Shown piece after piece: positions 31,536-43,042 of a DNA stretch of 64,000 nucleotides. The translations under genes were made by a program, and so were the position numbers. Numbering within the stretch: the stretch's first letter is position 1; every line of letters begins with the position of its first letter. The notes beneath the pieces are model-generated. The model had not been told where the DNA came from and ran no database searches. It saw nothing but the letters and a program-made list of their open reading frames with translations. Origin of the DNA: Mesostigma viride (Eukaryota; Streptophyta; Mesostigmatophyceae; Mesostigmatales; Mesostigmataceae); assembly GCA_009746045.1 (NCBI GenBank), contig RPFO01000219.1:468501-532500 (forward strand), given 5' to 3'.

Positions 31536-34500
31536 CTTGTCCTTGTCCTTGTCCTTGTCCTTGTCCTTGTCCTTGTCCTTGTCCTTGTCCTTGTCCTTGT
31601 CCTTGTCCTTGTCCTTGTCCTTGTCCTTGTCCTTGTCCTTGTCCTTGTCCTTGTCCTTGTCCTTGTCCTTGTCCTTGTCCTTGTCCTTGTCCTTGTCCTT
31701 GTCCTTGTCCTTGTCCTTGTCCTTGTCCTTGTCCTTGTCCTTGTCCTTGTCCTTGTCCTTGTCCTTGTCCTTGTCCTTGTCCTTGTCCTTGTCCTTGTCC
31801 TTGTCCTTGTCCTTGTCCTTGTGCCAGCACCTTGTCCTTGTCCTTGTCCCTGTGCCAGCACCTTGTCCTTGTCCTTGTCCTTGTCCTTGTCCTTGTCCTT
31901 GTCCTTGTCCTTGTCCTTGTCCTTGTCCTTGTCCTTGTCCTTGTCCTTGTCCTTGTCCTTGTCCTTGTCCTTGTCCTTGTCCTTGTCCTTGTCCTTGTCC
32001 TTGTCCTTGTCCTTGTCCTTGTCCTTGTCCTTGTCCTTGTCCTTGTCCTTGTCCTTGTCCTTGTCCTTGTCCTTGTCCTTGTGCCAGCACCTTGTCCTTG
32101 TCCTTGTCCTTGTCCTCCCTTGTCCTTGTCCTTGTCCTTGTCCTTGTCCTTGTCCTTGTCCTTGTCCTTGTCCTTGTCCTTGTCCTTGTCCTTGTCCTTG
32201 TCCTTGTCCTTGTCCTTGTCCTTGTCCTTGTCCTTGTCCTTGTCCTTGTCCTTGTCCTTGTCCTTTCCTTGTCCTTGTCCTTGTCCTTGTCCTTGTCCTT
32301 GTCCTTGTCCTTGTCCAGCACCTTGTCCTTGTCCTTGTCCTTGTCCTTGTCCTTGTCCTTGTCCTTGTCCTTGTCCTTGTCCTTGTCCGTCCGTCCTTGT
32401 CCTTGTCCTTGTCCTTGTCCTTGTCCTTGTCCTTGTCCTTGTCCTTGTCCTTGTCCTTGTCCTTGTCCTTGTCCTTGTCCTTGTCCTTGTCCTTGTCCTT
32501 GTCCTTGTCCTTGTCCTTGTCCTTGTCCTTGTCCTTGTCCTTGTCCAGCCCTTGTCCTTGTCCTTGTCCTTGTCCTTGTCCTTGTCCTTGTCCTTGTCCT
32601 TGTCCAGCCCTTGTCCTTGTCCTTGTCCTTGTCCTTGTCCTTGTCCTTGTCCTTGTCCTTGTCCTTGTCCTTGTCCTTGTCCTTGTCCTTGTCCTTGTCC
32701 TTGTCCTTGTCCTTGTCCTTGTCCTTGTCCTTGTCCTTGTCCTTGTCCTTGTCCTTGTCCTTGTCCTTGTCCTTGTCCTTGTCCTTGTCCTTGTCCTTGT
32801 CCTTGTCCTTGTCCTTGTCCTTGTCCTTGTCCTTGTCCTTGTCCTTGTCCTTGTCCTTGTCCTTGTCCTTGTCCTTGTCCTTGTCCTTGTCCTTGTCCTT
32901 GTCCTTGTCCTTGTCCTTGTCCTTGTCCTTGTCCTTGTCCTTGTCCTTGTCCTCCTTGTCCTTGTCCTTGTCCTTGTCCTTGTCCTTGTCCTTGTCCTTG
33001 TCCTTGTCCTTGTCCTTGTCCTTGTCCTTGTCCTTGTCCTTGTCCTTGTCCTTGTCCTTGTCCTTGTCCTTGTCCTTGTCCTTGTCCTTGTCCTTGTCCT
33101 TGTCCTTGTCCACCTTGTCCTTGTCCTTGTCCTTGTCCTTGTCCTTGTCCTTGTCCTTGTCCTTGTCCTTGTCCTTGTCCTTGTCCTTGTCCTTGTCCTT
33201 GTCCTTGTCCTTGTCCTTGTCCTTGTCCTTGTCCTTGTCCTTGTCCTTGTCCTTGTCCTTGTCCTTGTCCTTGTCCTTGTCCTTGTCCTTGTCCTTGTCC
33301 TTGTCCTTGTCCTTGTCCTTGTCCTTGTCCTTGTCCTTGTCCTTGTCCTTGTCCGCCTTGTCCTTGTCCTTGTCCTTGTCCTTGTCCTTGTCCTTGTCCT
33401 TGTCCGCCTTGTCCTTGTCCTTGTCCTTGTCCTTGTCCTTGTCCTTGTCCTTGTCCTTGTCCTTGTCCTTGTCCTTGTCCTTGTCCTTGTCCTTGTCCTT
33501 GTCCTTGTCCTTGTCCTTGTCCTTGTCCTTGTCCTTGTCCTTGTCCTTGTCCTTGTCCTTGTCCTTGTCCTTGTCCTTGTCCTTGTCCTTGTCCTTGTCC
33601 AGCACCTTGTCCTTGTCCTTGTCCTTGTCCTTGTCCTTGTCCTTGTCCTTGTCCTTGTCCTTGTCCTTGTCCTTGTCCTTGTCCTTGTCCTTGTCCTTGT
33701 CCTTGTCCTTGTCCTTGTCCTTGTCCTTGTCCTTGTCCTTGTCCTTGTCCTTGTCCTTGTCCTTGTCCTTGTCCTTGTCCTTGTCCTTGTCCTTGTCCTT
33801 GTCCTTGTCCTTGTCCTTGTCCTTGTCCTTGTCCTTGTCCTTGTCCTTGTCCTTGTCCTTGTCCTTGTCCTTGTCCTTGTCCTTGTCCTTGTCCTTGTCC
33901 TTGTCCTTGTCCTTGTCCTTGTCCTTGTCCTTGTCCTTGTCCTTGTCCTTGTCCTTGTCCTTGTCCAGCACCTTGTCCTTGTCCTTGTCCTTGTCCTTGT
34001 CCTTGTCCTTGTCCTTGTCCTTGTCCTTGTCCTTGTCCTTGTCCTTGTCCTTGTCCTTGTCCTTGTCCTTGTCCTTGTCCTTGTCCTTGTCCTTGTCCTT
34101 GTCCTTGTCCTTGTCCTTGTCCAGCCCTTGTCCTTGTCCTTGTCCTTGTCCTTGTCCTTGTCCTTGTCCTTGTCCTTGTCCTTGTCCTTGTCCTTGTCCT
34201 TGTCCTTGTCCTTGTCCTTGTCCTTGTCCAGCCCTTGTCCTTGTCCTTGTCCTTGTCCAGCCTTGTCCTTGTCCTTGTCCTTGTCCTTGTCCTTGTCCTT
34301 GTCCTTGTCCTTGTCCTTGTCCTTGTCCTTGTCCTTGTCCTTGTCCTTGTCCTTGTCCTTGTCCTTGTCCTTGTCCTTGTCCTTGTCCTTGTCCTTGTCC
34401 TTGTCCTTGTCCTTGTCCTTGTCCTTGTCCTTGTCCTTGTCCTTGTCCTTGTCCTTGTCCTTGTCCTTGTCCTTGTCCTTGTCCTTGTCCTTGTCCTTGT

Positions 34501-37345
34501 CCTTGTCCTTGTCCGCCCTTGTCCTTGTCCTTGTCCTTGTCCTCCTTGTCCTTGTCCTTGTCCTTGTCCTTGTCCTTGTCCTTGTCCTTGTCCTTGTCCT
34601 TGTCCTTGTCCTTGTCCTTGTCCTTGTCCTTGTCCTTGTCCTTGTCCTTGTCCAGCCCTTGTCCTTGTCCTTGTCCTTGTCCTTGTCCTTGTCCTTGTCC
34701 TTGTCCTTGTCCTTGTCCTTGTCCTTGTCCTTGTCCTTGTCCTTGTCCTTGTCCTTGTCCTTGTCCTTGTCCTTGTCCTTGTCCTTGTCCTTGTCCTTGT
34801 CCTTGTCCTTGTCCTTGTCCTTGTCCTTGTCCTTGTCCTTGTCCTTGTCCTTGTCCTTGTCCTTGTCCTTGTCCTTGTCCTTGTGCCAGCCTTGTCCTTG
34901 TCCTTGTCCTTGTCCTTGTCCTTGTCCTTGTCCTTGTCCTTGTCCTTGTCCGCCTTGTCCTTGTCCTTGTCCTTGTCCTTGTCCTTGTCCTTGTCCTTGT
35001 CCTTGTCCTTGTCCTTGTCCTTGTCCTTGTCCTTGTCCTTGTCCTTGTCCTTGTCCTTGTCCTTGTCCTTGTCCAGCCTTGTCCTTGTCCTTGTCCTTGT
35101 CCTTGTCCTTGTCCTTGTCCTTGTCCTTGTCCTTGTCCTTGTCCAGCCTTGTCCTTGTCCTTGTCCTTGTCCTTGTCCTTGTCCTTGTCCTTGTCCTTGT
35201 CCTTGTCCTTGTCCTTGTCCTTGTCCTTGTCCTTGTCCTTGTCCTTGTCCTTGTCCTTGTCCTTGTCCTTGTCCTTGTCCTTGTCCTTGTCCTTGTCCTT
35301 GTCCTTGTCCTTGTCCTTGTCCTTGTCCTTGTCCTTGTCCTTGTCCTTGTCCTTGTCCTTGTCCTTGTCCTTGTCCTTGTCCTTGTCCTTGTCCTTGTCC
35401 TTGTCCTTGTCCTTGTCCTTGTCCTTGTCCAGCACTTGTCCTTGTCCTTGTCCTTGTCCTTGTCCTTGTCCTTGTCCTTGTCCTTGTCCTTGTCCTTGTC
35501 CAGCCTTGTCCTTGTCCTTGTCCTTGTCCTTGTCCTTGTCCTTGTCCTTGTCCTTGTCCTTGTCCTTGTCCTTGTCCTTGTCCTTGTCCTTGTCCTTGTC
35601 CTTGTCCTTGTCCTTGTCCTTGTCCTTGTCCTTGTCCTTGTCCTTGTCCTTGTCCTTGTCCTTGTCCTTGTCCTTGTCCTTGTCCTTGTCCTTGTCCTTG
35701 TCCTTGTCCTTGTCCTTGTCCTTGTCCTTGTCCAGCACCTTGTCCTTGTCCTTGTCCTTGTCCTTGTCCTTGTCCTTGTCCTTGTCCTTGTCCTTGTCCT
35801 TGTCCTTGTCCTTGTCCTTGTCCTTGTCCTTGTCCTTGTCCTTGTCCTTGTCCTTGTCCTTGTCCTTGTCCTTGTCCTTGTCCTTGTCCTTGTCCTTGTC
35901 CAGCCCTTGTCCTTGTCCTTGTCCTTGTCCAGCCTTGTCCTTGTCCTTGTCCTTGTCCTTGTCCTTGTCCTTGTCCTTGTCCTTGTCCTTGTCCTTGTCC
36001 TTGTCCTTGTCCTTGTCCTTGTCCTTGTCCTTGTCCTTGTCCTTGTCCTTGTCCTTGTCCTTGTCCTTGTCCTTGTCCTTGTCCTTGTCCTTGTCCTTGT
36101 CCTTGTCCTTGTCCTTGTCCTTGTCCTTGTCCTTGTCCTTGTCCTTGTCCTTGTCCTTGTCCTTGTCCTTGTCCTTGTCCTTGTCCTTGTCCTTGTCCTT
36201 GTCCTTGTCCTTGTCCTTGTCCAGCCCTTGTCCTTGTCCTTGTCCTTGTCCTCCTTGTCCTTGTCCTTGTCCTTGTCCTTGTCCTTGTCCTTGTCCTTGT
36301 CCTTGTCCTTGTCCTTGTCCTTGTCCTTGTCCTTGTCCTTGTCCTTGTCCTTGTCCTTGTCCTTGTCCTTGTCCTTGTCCTTGTCCTTGTCCTTGTCCTT
36401 GTCCTTGTCCTTGTCCTTGTCCTTGTCCTTGTCCTTGTCCTTGTCCTTGTCCTTGTCCTTGTCCTTGTCCTTGTCCTTGTCCTTGTCCTTGTCCTTGTCC
36501 TTGTCCTTGTCCTTGTCCTTGTCCTTGTCCTTGTCCTTGTCCTTGTCCTTGTCCTTGTCCTTTTCCTTGTCCTTGTCCTTGTCCTTGTCCTTGTCCTTGT
36601 CCTTGTCCTTGTCCTTGTCCTTGTCCTTGTCCTTGTCCTTGTCCTTGTCCAGCACCTTGTCCTTGTCCTTGTCCTTGTCCTCCCTTGTCCTTGTCCTTGT
36701 CCTTGTCCTTGTCCTTGTCCTTGTGCCAGCACCTTGTCCTTGTCCTTGTCCTTGTCCTTGTCCTTGTCCTTGTCCTTGTCCTTGTCCTTGTCCTTGTCCT
36801 TGTCCTTGTCCTTGTCCTTGTCCTTGTCCTTGTCCTTGTCCTTGTCCTTGTCCTTGTCCTTGTCCTTGTCCTTGTCCTTGTCCTTGTCCTTGTCCTTGTC
36901 CTTGTCCTTGTCCTTGTCCTTGTCCTTGTCCTTGTCCTTGTCCTTGTCCTTGTCCTTGTCCTTGTCCTTGTCCTTGTCCTTGTCCTTGTCCTTGTCCTTG
37001 TCCTTGTCCTTGTCCTTGTCCTTGTCCTTGTCCTTGTCCTTGTCCTTGTCCAGCACCTTGTCCTTGTCCTTGTCCTTGTCCTCCCTTGTCCTTGTCCTTG
37101 TCCTTGTCCTTGTCCTTGTCCTTGTCCTTGTCCTTGTCCTTGTCCTTGTCCTTGTCCTTGTCCTTGTCCTTGTCCTTGTCCTTGTCCTTGTCCTTGTCCT
37201 TGTCCTTGTCCTTGTCCTTGTCCTTGTCCTTGTCCTTGTCCTTGTCCTTCTCCTTTTCCTTCTCCTTTTCCTTGTGGTTGTCCTTGTGCTTGTCCTCGTC
37301 CTTGTCCTTGTCCTTGTCCTTGTCCTTGTCCTTGTCCTTGTCCTT
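31536..37345. repeat. (TTGTCC)n hexanucleotide satellite, ~5.8 kb
   Basis: The block is almost pure CTTGTC repeat with occasional interruptions (CCAGCACC, CCAGCCC, CCAGCC, CCGCC, CCACC, CCTCC) every 50-350 bp, degenerating to CCTTCTCCTTTTCC at the right end. All six frames remain open for up to 2100 codons because the repeat contains no stop codon; these are not genes. It sits inside the intron 31496-38066. The motif GATTTTCTTGCGCCA occurs on both sides of it (31520s and 37350s). Confidence 0.97.
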
Positions 37346-37359
37346 TTCTTGCTTGATTT

Positions 37360-38066
37360 TCTTGCGCCAACGGCCGTTGCAATTTGGAAATTAGGGTGTT
37401 ATTTTTTTTTTGCCCAACGGCCGTCGGAACCTTGAAATTAGGGTGTGATTTTCATGCGCCAACGGCCGTTGGAACCTGTAAATTAGGGTGTGATTTTCAT
37501 GCGCCAACGGCCGTTGGAACCTGTAAATTAGGGTGTGATTTTCATGCGCCAACGGCCGTTGGAACCTGTAAATTAGGGTGTGATTTTCATGCGCCAACGG
37601 CCGTTGGAAACTGGAAATTAGGGTGTTATTTTTCTGTCGCCAACGGCCGTTGGAACCTGGAAATGAAGGTGTCATTTTTCTCGCGCCAACGGCCGTTGGA
37701 AACTGGAAATTAGGGTGTCATTTTTCTTGCGCCAACGGCCGTTGGAACCTGGAAAATAGGGTGTGATTTTTCTCGCGCCAACGGCCGTTGGAACCTGGAA
37801 ATTAGGGTTTCATTTTTCTCGCGCCAACGGCCGTTGGAACCTGGAAATTAGGTAGTGATTTTTCTGTCGCCAACGGCCGTTGGAACCTGGAAATTAGGGT
37901 GTGATTTTCATGCGCCAACGGCCGTGGGAACCTGTAAATTAGGGTGTGATTTTCATGCGCCAACGGCCGTTGAAACCTGGAAATTAGGGTGTTATTTTTC
38001 CGGCGACGGCCGTTGGAACATAGTACTGACCTTCCGGCTATCTGTATGTTTTTTGCATGTGATCAG
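37360..38066. repeat. About fifteen ~46-bp palindrome units at the intron's 3' end
   Basis: Units of about 46 bp contain GCGCCAACGGCCGTTGG, AACCTGGAAATTAGG and GTGTGATTTTTC. Palindromes lie from about 37367 to 38003; some are altered (CGTCGG, CGTGGG, CGTTGA). The array ends about 50 bp before a CATGTGATCAG acceptor. Confidence 0.9.
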
Positions 38067-39220
38067 GGGCGTCCGTCAAGGCAGAGAACGGAGGAAGAGA
38101 CGAGGAAGTGGGCTTACAAGATTGAACATAACTGTTCGGAAAGGCATCTCACAACATTTTTTGAGGACTGGCGCCAACGAGCACCGGGCACCGACTTATG
38201 GTCGGTTATTGTGAAGACCTTTGAGAGGAAGGGGCTGCTGACGACACGTGCTGGAAATGCGAAGCCCAGCATTTTGGACTCCTGGGAGCCAGCGCCGTCC
38301 TCTCAAGTGCACGACAAGAATCTAACTGACACCATACAGGCGGCGTTTCATCTGCGGCAGAAGATACGCCTAGTTCCAGACGATGTCGACATCGTGGGGG
38401 GTCCGCGATTGCGACTCAAGTACGGGCCCCCACGGAGAACTTGTGCCAACTCCCGGAACTCATGCGGCATCGGACGGTGACGGTGCGGAATTGTAGGGGG
38501 CTCGCGCCGTGGTTCGTGGGGGCCGGCACAAGTCTGACAAAAGCAAAATGTGCCGTGCCGATCTTCCGGTTTGCGTGGCAGGTGCTGGCAGACCGTGATC
38601 CAGGTCTCTACAATTTATGGGTGCAGAGGAGTGAAATGGTTCCTTACCACATTAAAATACTGACGGGGGACGACAGTGACCGTGCCGTGCAGAGGTTCGG
38701 ATACTATCGTTCGCCAACGGCCGAGGAAGCCATGTCCATTCTCCGGACGGACTCCCTGAAGGACATGGCGGCCGCTTGCTCAGACGAGTTGATCACGATG
38801 GAGTTGGATCCGTCCGAGTGGTCAAATGAATCTGAGCGTCAGGCAGTAGTTGACCTGACGACATCCGCGCTGGGGAGCTTGAACATCTCGGACCATGCCG
38901 GCCTTAAGGGTAAATTTCCAGACCAGACGCCTTGCGTGTTTGTGCAGTTTGCCGTGCTGGACGGCAACCACTACACGCAGATGTTGAAGTCCGTGATTTT
39001 CGAGGGCTCTGACGAGCAAGTGAGTACTGCGATAGCTGGCGAGATTGCGGGTACACAAAAGGGCAAGTTCGTGGAGACAACCGACGAGGCGTTTGATTTG
39101 TGGAGGGGGTTGGTGAGGGACGCGGAGAAGTTCAAGTACACCAATCTGGACGTGCTCAAGGGCTGGGAGGTGGAGGGGGAAGCACTGATCCCGCCCATGA
39201 AGGACATGCGGACGCAAAAG
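38067..39220 (+). CDS. Large unknown gene, second main exon
   Basis: After the CATGTGATCAG acceptor the exon reads in phase 0: GRPSRQRTEEETRKWAYKIE, HLTTFFEDWRQRAPGTDLWS, then a frame change near the CCCCC run at about 38428-38432. It continues with HRTVTVRNCRGLAPWFVGAG and many acidic residues, and ends MRTQK at a GTAAAT donor (39221). If not spliced there, it meets a stop at 39260. The donor joins the next exon at 39701 in phase 0, which makes one protein. No known domain. It has many Trp and charged residues, with no membrane segment. Confidence 0.55.
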
Positions 39221-39261
39221 GTAAATATAACGGATCGGGTGTGGGAACGTTTTAGGCACTA

Positions 39262-39600
39262 GATGTTATTTTTGTTCGCCAACGGCCGTTGGAAACTGGA
39301 AATTAGTGTGTGATTTTTCTTTCGCAAACGGCCGTTGGAACCTGGAAATTAGTGTGTGATTTTTCTTGCGCCAACGGCCGTTGGAACCTGGAAATTAGGG
39401 TGTGATTTTTCTTGCGCCAACGGCCGTTGGAACCTGGAAATTATGGTGTGATTTTTCTTTCGCCAACGGCCGTTGGAACCTGGAAATTAGGGTGTGATTT
39501 TTCTTGCGCCAACGGCCGTTGGAACCTGGAAATTACCGTGTTATTTTTCATTCGCCAACGGCCGTTGGAACCTGGAAATTAGGGTGTGATTTTTGTTCGG
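39262..39600. repeat. Seven to eight ~46-bp palindrome units in the next intron
   Basis: Palindromes lie near 39280, 39326, 39371, 39418, 39463, 39509 and 39556, with a degenerate one at 39600. They share the AACCTGGAAATTAG and GTGTGATTTTTCTT arms with the array at 37.4-38.0 kb. They lie inside the intron 39221-39700. Confidence 0.9.
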
Positions 39601-39700
39601 GAACGGCCGATCTTCCAAAGTGTAAGGGCAAAATGTCAGGTCGTGTGTTGTATGACCGTTTTTTGTCTCAAAAACTGTGATTCACATTTCATGCATGCAG

Positions 39701-42085
39701 GGGAGAGAGGCGCATCGGAGGGTTGCCCTGATCGGAGGGGGGCTGAATGCAGAAGACGAGGCCGTTTCCAAAAAGTCGAGGGGGACGGCGCTGCTGGAAG
39801 TGCACAACTATTTCAAGACGCACATGGAGGAATCCTGGGATAAGCCGGAGGTGCCCCTTCAGGACCAGAAAGAAATATGGAATTTGATTCATGGGGTTTC
39901 AAGCAGCACTGAGAAGGCAAGGAAGGACGGGGAGGGGGAGGAGGGTGGTGAGGAGCGGGTTGGAGGGCGATTGAACGAGGGTGGTTTGTCCGAATCGGAG
40001 AAAACCCAAGTCTACGACTTCATCTCGGCTGTGAAGGATGAAACGGTCGCTCCGAACGACGACAGTAGATGTGGAATGCCGATTGAGGACAAGCTGGCCA
40101 AGGAGCTTGCAGAGTTTCTGGACATCGTGGCAGCGGACAAGCTGGACGGGGAGGGAAGGGTGATGAGGAAGGGGGGGGGATCAAACAGGAAGGGTGGAGG
40201 AGTCTAGCCCGCTTTCGATTCTGGCCGTCTATCATGGCAACCGTGAAGGCCAAACACGTTCCTCCTCAGTGCTTGTATGACCTGACATACATGGCCAAGA
40301 TCTTCTGCGAGGTGATGGTCCAGCTTTTCATGATCTACAACCGCGATTTGGGGAAATACCCCGAACCACGCGACCTCGGCTGGTTGCCGATGCAGCCTTC
40401 GGAAGCCGACAGCGCCCTTCAGAGGGTGGCCGATACGGTCGCTGTAGCTGCCAAGAGACTAAGGGCGGTTATCAGGCCAACGGGGAGGGACGATTCCACC
40501 TTCCCACTTGCACTGCTGGAGAGGACGGATTTTGGGACGACCCACAAGGAGGAAACGAAATGGTGGGTCCTGATTGCGCCCGAACCCCCAACCGAACAGG
40601 CTGTGGTGCCCCAACCCGTACAGCCTGTGGCGGGGGCTGTGGCGGTGACGGGGGTTGTGCCGGAGGAAGGCCAAGCCGAACATGCGGAGGCAGAGGACGT
40701 CCAGTCGGGTCGCCAAAAAAAGGTGGGGGAGAAGCGGGAACCCCCGCGGAAGTTTGGGTCGGAGGAGCTGGCATCCGAAATCGAGCAGCAGGGCCCGTGG
40801 ATTTCTAAGAAAGTTTACGGGTCTGACGGGGAAACGACCTGTGAGTTCATGATGAAGACTTTCGCGTGGGAGAAAAGCGATGGGCCGACACGGTTGGCTC
40901 AAGTGGTACTTAATGCAATGGAGGGGTTCGAATTTGTTGTGAAGAGGAAGGGGGGGGTGAACCAGCCGGATATCAAGAATGGGATATGGCTGCTGAATTT
41001 GGAACACCACGCGAAGCTGTGGAATGATGAGGAATTGTTGAAGGGTCGAACGGGTGCGTGGGTGGAGAAAAGGGACTGGAAGGCGGCGAAGGATTGTGGA
41101 GATTTCAATGGTGTGAAGGACGCCTGGTCGTCGTACCTAGGCGATTTCACGGGATTCTTCAACCCACCCGTGATCTTCATTGGGTCAAAGGAGCAGGTGG
41201 ATGGGTTTAAGGTCCTTCTGAAGGTACTTGGGAAGCGGCCTGAGGGGGAGGATATTTCCAATCCCAACGGCCGTTCGGGCAAGGAAATTGCGGGTGCAGC
41301 CCAGAAGCGTCCGCTGGAGACGGCAGGCGCTGGCACCAAAAAGAAACGCCGGAAGCGCGCCGCCTCGGAGACCCCCTCGGCCGAAGACGTCTCAATGGGG
41401 GATGATGAGGATGTCGGGTCACATGGGGGTGATGATGGGGAGGAGGTTGGTGATGATGGTGCCGGCGATGATGAGGGGGCGGGAATGAGGGTGGTGATAA
41501 GGGGGGCGGGTCGAAGGACGGAGAGGGGGGGGTTCGAAGGGCGGAGAGGGGGGCGGGTCGAAGGGCGGAGAGGGGGGGGGTCGAAGGACGGAGAGGGGGG
41601 CGGGTCGAAGGGCGGAGAGGGGGGGGGTCGAAGGGCGGAGAGGGGGGGGGTCGAAGGACGGAGAGGGGGGCGGGTCGAAGGGCGGAGAGGGGGGGGGTCA
41701 AAGGGCGGAGAGGGGGGCGGGTCGAAGGGCGGAGAGGGGGGGGGTCGAAGGACGGAGAGGGGGGCGGGTCGAAGGGCGGAGAGGGGGGGGGTCGAAGGGC
41801 GGAGAGGGGGGGGGTCGAAGGACGGAGAGGGGGGCGGGTCGAAGGGCGGAGAGGGGGCGGAGAGAAGGGCGGAGAGGGGGGCGGAGAGAAGGGCGGAGAG
41901 GGGGGCGGGTCGACCGGCGCATCGGGGGAAGGGGGAAGGAGGGGGGGGGAGGGGAGGGAGGCTCGAAGGGGAATTCGGGGGCGTCTGGGGGGGGATGTTG
42001 GGGCGTGCCGTCGACTACTGCAAAAAGCTCCTTTCGCCTGGCGGGCACGTTCGATCAAGAGCAACGGCTAGTCATCTGTCAAAGG
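39701..42085 (+). CDS. Large unknown gene, third main exon
   Basis: From the CATGCATGCAG acceptor the first part reads GREAHRRVALIGGGLNAEDE to about 40170, where an eight-G run shifts the frame. After it the protein continues through SLARFRFWPSIMATVKAKHV to a long ORF (also usable from the ATG at 40234) ending at a GGTAAGT donor, phase 1. The middle is charged with a Pro/Val/Gln-rich linker. It then has a nuclear-signal-like KKKRRKR, an acidic DDGEEVGDDGAGDDEGAG patch and an Arg/Gly/Glu tract encoded by a 20-bp minisatellite (41506-41930). Near 41266 the coding sequence contains a copy of the palindrome (NPNGRSGKE). Function unknown; the composition suggests a nuclear protein. Confidence 0.5.
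41506..41930. repeat. G-rich 20-bp minisatellite within coding sequence
   Basis: Units of GGGGGGTCGAAGGGCGGAGA with small changes (GGACGGAGAG, GGGCGGGTCG) repeat about twenty times. In the coding frame they give an Arg/Gly/Glu-rich tract (GRRAERGGVEGRRGGGSK). Because unit lengths vary by one or two G, the real frame through it is uncertain. Confidence 0.9.
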
Positions 42086-42204
42086 GTAAGTTAATCTGAG
42101 TGAATATGGTCGGTTAAATTATGATGTTTGCATATTCCCAAGTTTGATTTGCGATTGTAATGATAACTAATTGCGCCGCTCGTCATTGCTTGTCCCACCC
42201 ACAG

Positions 42205-43042
42205 GTGACGAGTCTGAAGAGGAGCCGCCAAAGGATGACGCGCATGGCGGCCCACCCAAAGGGTTTGAGGAAGATTCGGAAGAATCGGAAGAATCGGAAC
42301 CTGAGGAGGAAGCGCCACAAAGACGTGTCACAGTTACCGCAACCCAGCCCAAGCCACTAGACAAGAAAGTGCCACCACCAAGTTGGCAGACGTGGATGGA
42401 GAATCTGGAAGGTGGGGGGGGGGGAAACGGGTCGTGCCCCGCTCGCCTGTTGGATGTCCGGTTTCGGTATTGTGCAAGCACGGCGGTGAATTTTGCCAGT
42501 ATCGGAAGAACCAATCCCAGTATCGGAAGAACCAATCCCAGCGCCTTGATACGTTGTGGAAGCCCACGTGGGCTGCTGATTCGGTGGCTAAACTCAATGC
42601 AGACCCAATGAAGCTGGCACACATGCCTGATTTCCACGTCGACACGTTCCTGGTGCATGGAGTCGTTCGAAAGGTGGATAAAACGGGCGTGTGGTACGTT
42701 AAATTTTGGGCAGAAGGGTGTGACGAAAAGGGAATCTGGATTAATGGGGAGCAGGGGACGATGCCCGCGGCAATTTTCAAGGTACAACAAGACGAGATGC
42801 GGAACTGTTTCAAGCCACCTGAGGGAACGTATTTGGAGTGGTGGATGGACAAGGGGTACCTGGCGACCAGATCTTCCCCAGCGACCAGATCTTCCCCACG
42901 ACTCCAAGAGAAGGGGGGAGACCAAGCCGCAGGGCAGGGCAAACGAAAACCTCAAGGGAAGGCTGGCGCAGATGTGCGGGAGGGGGGTGTAAAGAAGCCC
43001 AGCGGACGGGGTGTAAAGAAACGCCTGTTAGTAGGTAGTTAG
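42205..43042 (+). CDS. Large unknown gene, last exon
   Basis: An ACCCACAG acceptor continues the previous exon in phase 1 (SKGDESEEEPPKDD). An acidic region (EEDSEESEESEPEEEAPQ) leads to a break at a run of about ten Gs near 42414-42424. The next frame gives LWKPTWAADSVAKLNADPMK, WYVKFWAEGCDEKGIWING and a basic end (KKPSGRGVKKRLL) at the stop at 43042. Short exact duplications are present (CAGTATCGGAAGAACCAATC twice; CGACCAGATCTTCCCCA twice). No known domain. Confidence 0.55.

Noticed and set aside
31061-37435. Open frames of up to 2124 codons (poly Cys-Pro, Leu-Val, Ser-Leu and others)
   Set aside because: The hexanucleotide repeat is open in all six frames. It lies inside an intron.
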